Assembly: GCF_001514115.1 (NCBI RefSeq)
Contig: NZ_KQ948456.1
Span: 467,043 to 531,042 of the forward strand
Origin: Streptomyces olivochromogenes
GTDB lineage: Bacteria; Actinomycetota; Actinomycetes; Streptomycetales; Streptomycetaceae
DNA: 64,000 nt
Direction: 5' to 3'
This document shows positions 32,330 to 42,086 of the stretch, piece by piece (position 1 is the first letter of the stretch; every line of letters begins with the position of its first letter). The translations under genes were made by a program, and so were the position numbers. The notes under the pieces are model-generated. The model was not told where the DNA came from. It saw only the letters and a program-made list of their open reading frames with translations, and did not search any database.

Positions 32330-33934
32330 CTATCCCCTGAGTCCACTCGCCCGCTCCACCGCGTCCGCCAGATCGTCCACCGCCTTGTCCTCCGCGGCGG
32401 ACGCCACCCGGTGGGCCCGGTCGGCGAGTTCGCCCAGCGGGAGCGCGCCGGGGAGCGGGGTCGCCTTGTCGTCGCCCGTGCGCAGGTCGTCGGCGAAGTA
32501 CGCGGCCACGGCGTCGACCTGGAGGCGGGTGGAGGAGGTCCACAGGTCCTCGTCGAGGGAACCGGTCTCCAGTTGGCCGGACTCCTCGTGCGGGGCGCGG
32601 GTGTCGGGGTCGAGCCAGCGGACGCTCGCGGTGGCGAGGTGGCCGGAGGCGCCGGGCCTGGTGCGGACCGCGTAGAGGGCCGTGACCGTGTGGCCGGGGC
32701 CGATCTCGCCGCCGTCCACCCGGTCGTTGCGGAAGTCCTCGTCGGCGACCTGACGGTCGTCGTATCCGATCAGCCGGAACTGCTTGACGGTCTCCGGGTC
32801 GAAGGCGACCTGTGCCTTGGCGTCGCGGGCCGTGAGGTCGATGTTCTGCGGGAGCTGCTCGCAGAAGACCTTGCGGGCCTCGTCGATGGTCGAGACGTAC
32901 GTCGTGTGGCCGTCGCCCTTGTCGGCGAGGCGCTCCATGAGGGCGTCGCCGTACTCGCTGCCCACGCCGACGCCGAAGAGGGTGATGCCGTGTTCGCGGC
33001 GGGCGGTGGAGATGTTCTCGAGGATGGCGTCCGCGTCGGTCTCGCCGGTGTTGGCGAGGGCGTCGGAGATCAGCACGACGCGGTTGGTGGCGCCCTCGCG
33101 CAGGCCCTTGACGGCCGTGGCGTACCCGGTGCGCACGCCCGCGCCGAGGTTGGTCGACTCCGTCGGTTCCAGTCCCCTGATCGCGTCGTAGATGCGGTCG
33201 CGGTGGTGGCCGACGCGGGTCATCGGGAGCACGGTCCGGGCCTCGTCGCTGAAGGTGACCACGGCCACCGAGTCGTCGTCGCGCAGCCGGTCCGTCATCA
33301 CGCCGAGGGCGTCCTTGGCGAGGTCGAGTCGGCCGGGCTCGCCCATGGAGCCGGATATGTCGATGACGAAGGTGAGGGCGGCGGGCGGGCGCTTGCCGCT
33401 CTGGGTGGTATCGCGGGTGGCGAGGCCGACGCGGACCAGCGACCAGTCCTCCTCCCGGGTGCGGGCGCCGTCGACGGTGACCGAGAAGCCGTTGCCGTCG
33501 GGACGCCGGTAGTCCTGCCGGAAGCTGTTGACGAACTCCTCGGGGCGGACGGTCGACGCCTCGGGCAGCCGGCCGTCGGCGAGGGCGCGGCGGGCGTAGC
33601 CGTAGGAGGCGGTGTCGACGTCGAGGGCGAAGGTGGAGAGGTAGTCGGGGGACGGCGCGAACTCGCGGCTCGCGTCGCCCGTCGGCGTGTCCTTCTGCTC
33701 GCCCTGGGAGGTCCCGGAGGTCCGGTTCGGGGCGGGCTGCGGGAACCCGCGTCCGCCGGACTTGTTCGAACCGTCCGTCGAGGAGCCGTTGTTGTCGCTC
33801 GCACCGCAGCCGGTGAGGAGCAGACCGCCGGCGAGCGTGAGGCCGATCAGGGTGGCGGCCAGTCGCCGCGGTCGCCCCGTCCTCGGCTGCCGCCGTGGTC
33901 GCGCTGTGTGTTCGCCGTTCCCCGTCAGTGTCAT
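32330..33934 (-). CDS. VWA-domain lipoprotein (YfbK-like)
   Basis: 534 residues. Lipobox LLLTGC near residue 43 makes it a lipoprotein. A YfbK-type N-terminal domain (FALDVDTASYGYARRALADG) is followed by a von Willebrand A domain with an intact MIDAS (FVIDISGSMG, then ...TNLGAG and SDALANTGE) and a DUF3520-like C-terminal part (LIGYDDRQVADEDFRND). It likely binds a protein ligand at the membrane outer face through a metal ion. ATG at 33934 with GAGGGGG. No YfbK partner is near. Confidence 0.88.
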   Translation of the reverse strand: MTLTGNGEHTARPRRQPRTGRPRRLAATLIGLTLAGGLLLTGCGASDNNGSSTDGSNKSGGRGFPQPAPNRTSGTSQGEQKDTPTGDASREFAPSPDYLSTFALDVDTASYGYARRALADGRLPEASTVRPEEFVNSFRQDYRRPDGNGFSVTVDGARTREEDWSLVRVGLATRDTTQSGKRPPAALTFVIDISGSMGEPGRLDLAKDALGVMTDRLRDDDSVAVVTFSDEARTVLPMTRVGHHRDRIYDAIRGLEPTESTNLGAGVRTGYATAVKGLREGATNRVVLISDALANTGETDADAILENISTARREHGITLFGVGVGSEYGDALMERLADKGDGHTTYVSTIDEARKVFCEQLPQNIDLTARDAKAQVAFDPETVKQFRLIGYDDRQVADEDFRNDRVDGGEIGPGHTVTALYAVRTRPGASGHLATASVRWLDPDTRAPHEESGQLETGSLDEDLWTSSTRLQVDAVAAYFADDLRTGDDKATPLPGALPLGELADRAHRVASAAEDKAVDDLADAVERASGLRG

Positions 33935-34108
33935 CCGTGCCCCCTCGGTGAGTCGCCTGTCCGCCGGCTGTCTGCCGACGTCCTTGGGCCGACGTCTGTG
34001 ACTGTGACGCCCGAGGGGGCCCGGATGTGCGCTACGGAGCGTTGCGGATGGATCTCGAAGCGGCCACGAAGGGCGGTCGTCGAGACCGGTAGGTGACGCT
34101 CCGGAGAT

Positions 34109-34972
34109 CTACGACACGATGTCCTTGCGCCGGAAACCCCGGAAGGCCAGGGCGAACAGGACGAGGGCGTACGTTATCGAAATCGCGGTGCCCTGGATCA
34201 TGCCGCCCCACTCCGGGTTGGGCTGTATGGCGTCGGCCCAGGCGAACTGCCAGTGTGCGGGCAGGAAGTCGCGCCAGTGGCCGAGGGCGGTGACCGCGTC
34301 CAGAACGTTCCCCACGATCGTCAGGCCGACCGCGCCGCCGACCGCGCCCAGGGGCGCGTCCGTCTTGGTGGACAGCCAGAACGCGAGCCCCGCCGTGACC
34401 AGTTGGGACACGAAGACGTACGCGATGACCACGAGGAGCCGCTGGGCCGCGGTGCCCGCGGAGAGCGCGCCGCCGGTGGGGATCTCCAGCGGCCCCCAGC
34501 CGTACGCCGCCGTGCCCACCGCGAGGGCGACGATCGGCAGCAGCAGCATCGCGGCGAGGCTGAGGCCCAGCGCGACGGTGAGCTTGGACCACAGCAGCCG
34601 GGCCCGTGGCACGGGGGCCGCGAGCAGATAGCGCAGCGAGGACCAGCTCGCCTCGGAGGCGATCGTGTCCCCGCAGAACAGCGCGACGGGGATGACCAGC
34701 AGGAAGCCCGCGGAGACGAAGAGGTTCACCGCGGCGAAGTTGGCGCCCGACGCGGTCGCCGTGTCCATCAGGGTGACCTGCCCGTTGCGTGAGCCCGGGT
34801 CACCGCCGATCGCGAACGCGACGACGAGCACGAAGGGCAGCACCGCGAGGATCGCGCCCATGACGAGCGTGCGGCGCCGCTTCAACTGCCGCAGCAGCTC
34901 TACGCGGAGCGGCAGCGTGTGCCGCGCCCGGTACCCGTCCGCCGTCTCGGCCCGTTCGACGAGCGTGCTCAT
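34109..34972 (-). CDS. ABC-2 type transporter permease
   Basis: 287 residues, six predicted helices (LVMGAILAVLPFVLVVAFAI, FVSAGFLLVIPVALFCGDT and on), with the ABC-2 family feature IASEASWSSLRYLLAAPVPR before helix 3. It starts 4 nt inside the stop of the hydrolase-ATPase fusion, so the two are one translational unit and form an exporter of unknown substrate. Confidence 0.87.
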   Translation of the reverse strand: MSTLVERAETADGYRARHTLPLRVELLRQLKRRRTLVMGAILAVLPFVLVVAFAIGGDPGSRNGQVTLMDTATASGANFAAVNLFVSAGFLLVIPVALFCGDTIASEASWSSLRYLLAAPVPRARLLWSKLTVALGLSLAAMLLLPIVALAVGTAAYGWGPLEIPTGGALSAGTAAQRLLVVIAYVFVSQLVTAGLAFWLSTKTDAPLGAVGGAVGLTIVGNVLDAVTALGHWRDFLPAHWQFAWADAIQPNPEWGGMIQGTAISITYALVLFALAFRGFRRKDIVS

Positions 34973-37626
34973 GCGGCACCTCCGATCAGGGTGAGGAACG
35001 CGTCCTCCAGCCGGCGGTGGGGGCCCACCGACCGCACGGGGACTTCCAGTCGTACGAGTTCCACGAGCAGGCGTTCGGCGCTGCCGTCCTCGTCGAGGCG
35101 GACCAGCAGCCCGCCCTCGGCGGCGACGGCCGAGGCCACGCCGGGCAGCGCGCCGATCTTCTCGACGACCGGCCCCTCCACGGGCACGCCCGTGCCGACG
35201 AGGAGGGTGTCCCCGGAGCCGACTATCTCGCTCACCGGGCCGGCCTGGATCAGCCGGCCGCGGTCCATGACCACCAGGTGGGTGCAGGACTGCTCGACCT
35301 CGGCCAGCAGGTGGCTGGAGACGATGACCGTGCGGCCCGCGGCGGCGTAGCGGATCATGACCTCGCGCATCTCGCGGATCTGTGGCGGGTCGAGACCGTT
35401 GGTCGGTTCGTCGAGGATGAGGAGGTCCGGGAGGCCCAGCATCGCCTGGGCGATGGCCAGGCGCTGGCGCATGCCCTGGGAGTAGGTGCGGACCGCGCGG
35501 GCCAGCGCGTCGCCCAGGCCCGCGATCTCCAGCGCCTCCTCCATGTGGGCGTCCTCGGCCGGACGGCCCGTCGCCCGCCAGTACAGCTCAAGGTTCTCGC
35601 GGCCCGAGAGGTGCGGCAGGAAGCCCGCGCCCTCGACGAACGCCCCGACCCGGGAGAGCACCGGGGCGCCGGGCCGGATCGCGTGCCCGAAGACGCGGAT
35701 CTCGCCGCCGTCGGGCTTGATGAGGCCCATCAGCATGCGCAGGGTGGTCGTCTTGCCCGCGCCGTTCGGCCCCAGCAGGCCCAGGACCTGGCCCTTCTCC
35801 ACACGGAACGACAGGTCCCGCACCGCGTACCGGTCCGCCGACTTCGCGTACCGCTTGCTCAGGTCGGTGATCTGGAGCGGGACTTCGGCGAGCTCGGGGT
35901 CGGGCGCGACCGGAGCCGTACGCCGACGGCCGGTCAGCAGGAGTGCGGCGGCGCCGAGCGCGCCGGCCAGGGGCAGCCACCACACCCAGGAGGGCAGCGC
36001 GGCGGCGGCGGTCTTCACACCGGGCGCGGTGGGCACGTGCAGGGCGCTCTTCAGGGAGACCGTGTACGTCGCCGGGGCCGCCGGTGAGGCGTAGCCGAGG
36101 TCCGTCGAGGCGAGGACCAGGCGCAGCCGGTGGCCCTTCTGGACCTCGTGGTCGACCGCGGGCAGCACGATCGTGACGTCCTTGCCCGCCTTCGCGCCGG
36201 TCACCCGCACGGGCGCCACCAGCTGCGAGGGCAGTACCGGCTGGGTGGCGCCCGGCCCGACGTCGTACACCTTCCCGAAGAGGACCGCGTCGTCGGTGCT
36301 CGACCGGACGTGGACGGTCACGGTCGGCGACCCGGTGATCCGCAGGTCGCCGCGGAGCGCCGCGGAGTCGAACCGCGCGTACTGGCCCGGGAAGTCGAGG
36401 GACACCCCGAGCCCGAGCGCGGACAGCTGGGACAGGCCGCCGGTGCCGCCGAGTCCGGGGAGGGCGGAGATCGCGGGCGGGCTCGCGCCCGCGGGGTTCT
36501 GGAAGGTCTGCTCGCGTCGGCCGTCGCTCAGCGCGATGGCGTGCTCGCCGCTCTCCAGGCCGGGGTAGACGTCCCCGCTCGCGCCCCGCAGCCGCGCGGC
36601 ACCGTCGGTGGAGTCGATGCCGCCGGTGCGGGTGATGCGGAAGGCGGGACCGGTGTCGGCGTTCTTGTCGTCCTTCAGATAGCGGTCGAACCAGGAGCCG
36701 ACACGGGCCTCGACACGGCTCGTCTCCGGGTCGCCGCCGTCGTGGCCGCCGGCGATCCAGTCCACGTCCACGGGCGCGCCGTTGGCCCGGATCGCCTTGG
36801 CCATCGCGTCGGCCTGGCCGAGCGGGAAGAGGGAGTCGGTCTGTCCCTGCAGGATGAGTGTGGGCACCTTGATGCGGTCGCCGACGGCGGACGGCGAGCG
36901 TTGCTCCAGCAGGGCGCGCGCCTGGGCATCCGGCTTCCCCGACTCCGCCACCCGGTTGTACATCGCGCACAGCTGCGCCTCGAAGTGGTCGCAGCCGCCG
37001 CCGGAGTTGATGAATATGCCGGCCCAGAGCTTCTTGAACACGTCGTTCGGGAAGAGCGCGTCCGCCAGGTTCCAGTACGTGATCGAGGGGGCGATCGCGT
37101 CGACCCTCTTGTCGTACCCGGCGGCGAGCAGCGAGATCGCTCCGCCGTACGAGCCTCCGGCGACTCCCACGCGCGGGTCGCCGCTCTTGTCGAGCCGGAC
37201 CTCGGGCCGCGTGGCCAACCAGTCGATGAGCTTGGAGACGTCGGCGACCTCGCCCTTGGGGTCGTTCAGCCCGATCTTGCCGGTGGAACGGCCGAAGCCG
37301 CGCGCCGACCAGGTCATCACCGCGTACCCGTCGCGGGCGAGTTGCTCCGCCTCTCGCCGCATGTCGTCCTTGCTGCCGCCGAAGCCGTGCCCGAGGAGCA
37401 CGGCGGGGCGGCGGCCGGAGCCCGCGGTGAAGAACGACGTGTCGATGTCGACCCCGGCGCCCGTGGTCATCACACGGTCGGTGCGGTGGACGGCCGGCCC
37501 GTCGTCCGAGGCGACAGCGGTCCACGTACCGGCGCCGGCGAGCACGACGACGGCGGCCGCGGCGGCGAACCACCGTCGGCGTCCGCGCTGTGCGGGCCCG
37601 CGCAGTCGGGGCAGTCGAAGATCCAT
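34969..37626 (-). CDS. Alpha/beta hydrolase (CocE/S15-like) fused to ABC transporter ATPase
   Basis: 885 residues in one frame. An N-terminal signal-anchor (WFAAAAAVVVLAGAGTW) precedes an S15/CocE-type hydrolase (about 60-520): GYAVMTWSARGFGRS, nucleophile GVAGGSYGGAIS, DSLFPLGQADAM (Asp) and GGHDGG (His), plus a galactose-binding-like jelly roll. A second helix (WVWWLPLAGALGAAALLLTG, about 565-585) leads to a complete ABC ATPase: Walker A GPNGAGKTT, signature YSQGMRQRLA, Walker B LLILDEPTNGLD. Two membrane segments would put the hydrolase outside and the ATPase inside. Coupled to the permease at 34109-34972. Confidence 0.9.
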   Translation of the reverse strand: MDLRLPRLRGPAQRGRRRWFAAAAAVVVLAGAGTWTAVASDDGPAVHRTDRVMTTGAGVDIDTSFFTAGSGRRPAVLLGHGFGGSKDDMRREAEQLARDGYAVMTWSARGFGRSTGKIGLNDPKGEVADVSKLIDWLATRPEVRLDKSGDPRVGVAGGSYGGAISLLAAGYDKRVDAIAPSITYWNLADALFPNDVFKKLWAGIFINSGGGCDHFEAQLCAMYNRVAESGKPDAQARALLEQRSPSAVGDRIKVPTLILQGQTDSLFPLGQADAMAKAIRANGAPVDVDWIAGGHDGGDPETSRVEARVGSWFDRYLKDDKNADTGPAFRITRTGGIDSTDGAARLRGASGDVYPGLESGEHAIALSDGRREQTFQNPAGASPPAISALPGLGGTGGLSQLSALGLGVSLDFPGQYARFDSAALRGDLRITGSPTVTVHVRSSTDDAVLFGKVYDVGPGATQPVLPSQLVAPVRVTGAKAGKDVTIVLPAVDHEVQKGHRLRLVLASTDLGYASPAAPATYTVSLKSALHVPTAPGVKTAAAALPSWVWWLPLAGALGAAALLLTGRRRTAPVAPDPELAEVPLQITDLSKRYAKSADRYAVRDLSFRVEKGQVLGLLGPNGAGKTTTLRMLMGLIKPDGGEIRVFGHAIRPGAPVLSRVGAFVEGAGFLPHLSGRENLELYWRATGRPAEDAHMEEALEIAGLGDALARAVRTYSQGMRQRLAIAQAMLGLPDLLILDEPTNGLDPPQIREMREVMIRYAAAGRTVIVSSHLLAEVEQSCTHLVVMDRGRLIQAGPVSEIVGSGDTLLVGTGVPVEGPVVEKIGALPGVASAVAAEGGLLVRLDEDGSAERLLVELVRLEVPVRSVGPHRRLEDAFLTLIGGAA

Positions 37627-37798
37627 GTGTCAACGGTACGGGCCGCCACCGACAACGAAGGCAGCCACCGGTCTGAACCCGCGCCCCTCCTCCGGGCGTA
37701 CGAGGCCCCTCCCGCATACCGCGCCCGTGGTACGAGCCCTCTCGGGCATCGTCACGGGCGCGGTGGTGACGTGGGACTTCGCGTGCCCCCCGGAGGGC

Positions 37799-39208
37799 TC
37801 AGGCCTGGACGTCCTCCGGGATCGACACCAGCCAGCGGGTCTCGCGGCGCGGGCGGAGGTAGAAGGCCCAGTAGAGGGTGGCGACGGCTGTGATGCCGCC
37901 GGTCCACAGCAGGTACGTCGTCTCCTGCTGGCTCAGGATGTAGGCGAGGACCGCGATCAGGAGCACCGGCATCGCGGGCCACAGCGGCATGCGCCAGGCC
38001 GGGGTGTGGCGGTGCTGGCCGCGCCGGGCGAGCAGGGCGGCGACCGCGACGAGCAGGTACATGGCCGTCACCGAGACGCCCGTGACGCCGTACAGGGTGT
38101 CCAGGTTGACGAAGCAGAGGAGGGCGCCGGGGACGCCCACCAGGAGGGTGGCGACCCATGGGGAGCCGAAGCGGCCGAGGCGGGAGAGGCTCTGGTTGAC
38201 CGGCTCGGGCCAGGCCTTGTCACGGGCGGAGGCGAACAGCACCCGGGAGTTCTGGATGACCATGACGATGCCCGCGTTGATGATCGCGAGGGCGACGCAG
38301 AGGCTGACGAAGGTGCCGACGGCGGAGTTGGACCAGGCGGTGACCATGCTGCTGATGTCGCCGCCGGTGAGGGTGGACAGGTCCGAGGCGCCCATGGTGA
38401 TCGCGACGACCGGGACCAGGATGATCACGGTCGAGATGGCGAGGGTGGCCAGGACCGTACGGGCGACGTTGCGGCGCGGGTTCTCCAGTTCCTCGGAGAG
38501 GTAGACCGCGGTCGAGAAGCCCTGGGTGATGAAGAGGGCGATCGCGAGCCCCGAGACCACCAGCATGGCCGTCACGGTGTCCGTGTGGCCGCCGGAGCCC
38601 GCCACCTGCATCGAGGTGAGGCTGCCCAGGCCGCGCCTGCTGTGGGTGAAGCCCAGCACCGCCACGACGGCCGCCGCGATGACCTCCAGGACGAGGAAGA
38701 CGCCGGTGATCCAGGCGTTGGCCCGCAGGTCGAGCAGGCCCGCGAGGGTGGCCAGGAGCATCACGCCCGCGCCCGCCATCGACGGGTTGAGGTGCACGAT
38801 CGGCGCCAGGTAGTCCGCCGTGCCCATCGCGATCACCGGCGGCACGATCATGACGACGAGGAGGGAGAGCACGAAGACCAGCCAGCCCGCGAGTCGTCCG
38901 GCCATCGTCGACACCATGGCGTACTCGCCGCCCGCGCTGGGGATGAGGGTGCCCAGCTCCGAGTAGCAGAACGCCACGGCGATACAGAGCAGCGAGCCGA
39001 TCGCAATGGTGAGCGCGGTCGCCGTGCCGAGGGACGAGAACAGGTCGGGCACGACCACGAAGAGCGTGGAGGCGGGCGTCACGCACGAGAGCGTCAGCAG
39101 GGTGCCGCCGACGATGCCGATGGAGCGCTTGAGCTTTTGGGGGCTCCCGGAGGCCGTGGGGGCGGCGTCCGGCTGGGCCTGCTCGACAGGGCGGAGCGTG
39201 TCGGTCAT
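37799..39208 (-). CDS. APC-superfamily amino acid permease
   Basis: 469 residues with 12 helices. Helix 1 has the APC-type GIVGGTLLTLSCVTPASTLF, and SELGTLIPSAGGEYAMVSTM is the conserved loop after helix 2. It should import an amino acid or amine with H+ or Na+. The start at 39208 is an ATG. It stands alone. Its 448-bp upstream region (39209-39656) carries tandem and inverted repeats and the divergent lipoprotein promoter, but no gene that I can see. Confidence 0.88.
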   Translation of the reverse strand: MTDTLRPVEQAQPDAAPTASGSPQKLKRSIGIVGGTLLTLSCVTPASTLFVVVPDLFSSLGTATALTIAIGSLLCIAVAFCYSELGTLIPSAGGEYAMVSTMAGRLAGWLVFVLSLLVVMIVPPVIAMGTADYLAPIVHLNPSMAGAGVMLLATLAGLLDLRANAWITGVFLVLEVIAAAVVAVLGFTHSRRGLGSLTSMQVAGSGGHTDTVTAMLVVSGLAIALFITQGFSTAVYLSEELENPRRNVARTVLATLAISTVIILVPVVAITMGASDLSTLTGGDISSMVTAWSNSAVGTFVSLCVALAIINAGIVMVIQNSRVLFASARDKAWPEPVNQSLSRLGRFGSPWVATLLVGVPGALLCFVNLDTLYGVTGVSVTAMYLLVAVAALLARRGQHRHTPAWRMPLWPAMPVLLIAVLAYILSQQETTYLLWTGGITAVATLYWAFYLRPRRETRWLVSIPEDVQA

Positions 39209-39222
39209 GAAGCGGTTCCGAT

Positions 39223-39279
39223 CGACTTGTGCGTCAGAAGACGACTCGTGCGTCAGTGGACGACTCGTGCGTCAGGTGT
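39223..39279. repeat. Three 19-bp tandem repeats upstream of the permease
   Basis: Units begin at 39223, 39242 and 39261 with core CGACTCGTGCGTCAG, in the permease 5' leader. An inverted pair GTCGGGAGCG (39284-39293) and CGCTCCCGAC (39333-39342) follows over a 39-nt loop. Confidence 0.75.
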
Positions 39280-39656
39280 TTTGGTCGGGAGCGCTATCGC
39301 CTCCGGCGGCTCGCGTCGTTCATCTCGTCGTCCGCTCCCGACGTTGATGGAACCTTGACGGAAACCGTTGCGTCAATGGCCGTTTACCTACGGAATCCGC
39401 ACTGCCAAAGCGACGCAGGTCACATCACTTTCCCAGGCCCCGACGCCTACATGTTGCAATCATCAAGACATATCGGAGTGTGACCTTGCTTTCGAAGGCT
39501 GTAACGACAAAGCACCTCCGCTATCCGTTTCATCACCTCATGACGAGAACCGCAGTCGAGGCCGTGAAATTCACCGGGATTGGTCCGCACTCCGGGACTC
39601 CCGCCGAACAGTAGAGTCCCGCCTCACAGCACAAGCACAGCCAGGGGTGGGGAAAC

Positions 39657-40511
39657 ATGCGGCACAGACGTAACGCGATCTGGGCGGGAGTGGTCGCGGC
39701 GACGCTGGCCGGGACGACCTTGATGACCGGATGCGGCGCGGGGGCCACGAAGAAGACCGCCGGAGCGGTCAGCCACGCCGACGCGGTCCGGGCGGTACTG
39801 TCCCGGGCGGCCGACCGGAGCGAGCGGCTCGGCTCGGCCGAGGTGAAGATGACCATGGACATGGGCCCGGGCAGCACCCCCGCCACCATGACGGGCACCT
39901 ACTCCTGGCGCGGCGGGTACGCCTTCGACGTCGTGACGGCCGCCGAGGCCGTCGACATGCGGAAGCTGACGGCGTCCGCGACCGTCCGCATGATGTTCGT
40001 CGACGGCTCCTACTACTACGACGTCGACCCACAGCCCTCCGGCCCGCTCAAGGGCAAGGAATGGATGAAGGTCGACGGGCCGGCGATGTTCGGCGAGAAA
40101 GGCTCCGCGAAGTTCAGCGGGTACCACGGCGGCAGCAGCCCGACGGCCTCCCTGCAGGCGCTCAGGTACGCCACCGATGTGAAGGACCTCGGCCGGGCGT
40201 CCGTGAACGGGCGGAGCGCGACCCACTACGCCACCGTGCTCGACCGGGCGCACAAGGGCAGGCTGGAGGAGGCCTTCGGCAGCGAGAACGCCCTGCTGGG
40301 CGCGTTCTTCGTCATGGCGGACTCGATCACCACGGACGTCTGGGTCGACGCCGAGGGCCTGCCGGTCCGTCTGGAGCAGAACATCGGCAGCATGCGGGTC
40401 ACCATGGACTTCGCGAAGTTCGGCGCCACGGCCGGCGTCGAGGCGCCGCCCGCCGCGCGGACCGGTGACATGACCGAGGAGCTGAGGGCCACCGCCCGGC
40501 AGCAGAGCTGA
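39657..40511 (+). CDS. Putative lipoprotein (LppX/LprG-like fold possible)
   Basis: 284 residues. Lipobox LMTGC (Cys near 25), then SHADAVRAVLSRAADRSERL and a beta-rich domain (VKMTMDMGPG, TGTYSWRGGYAFDVV, VDAEGLPVRLEQNIGSMRVT). The pattern of an outer-face lipoprotein with half-barrel is like actinobacterial LppX/LprG/LolA-like proteins, which carry lipids or sense envelope state. Family assignment is tentative. Monocistronic; a hairpin follows. Confidence 0.82.
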   Translation: MRHRRNAIWAGVVAATLAGTTLMTGCGAGATKKTAGAVSHADAVRAVLSRAADRSERLGSAEVKMTMDMGPGSTPATMTGTYSWRGGYAFDVVTAAEAVDMRKLTASATVRMMFVDGSYYYDVDPQPSGPLKGKEWMKVDGPAMFGEKGSAKFSGYHGGSSPTASLQALRYATDVKDLGRASVNGRSATHYATVLDRAHKGRLEEAFGSENALLGAFFVMADSITTDVWVDAEGLPVRLEQNIGSMRVTMDFAKFGATAGVEAPPAARTGDMTEELRATARQQS

Positions 40512-40525
40512 GCACGCGAACACGG

Positions 40526-40561
40526 CGGTGCCCCGCCCCCGGGACGGGGAGCGGGGCACCG
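40526..40561. terminator. Hairpin between lipoprotein and mmsA
   Basis: An 11-bp stem, CGGTGCCCCGC (40526-40536) with its exact complement (40551-40561), between convergent genes. Confidence 0.8.
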
Positions 40562-40569
40562 GGGGTCAC

Positions 40570-42072
<1,503 letters not shown>

Positions 42073-42086
42073 GGCCAAAAACTCCT

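Noticed and set aside
31931..34096. 721-codon plus-strand ORF across the acyl-CoA ligase and VWA genes
   Set aside because: Spans two real minus-strand genes and shows only low-complexity Gly/Arg/Val sequence.
36130..37893. 587-codon plus-strand ORF opposite the fusion protein
   Set aside because: Antisense to conserved catalytic motifs; no domain.
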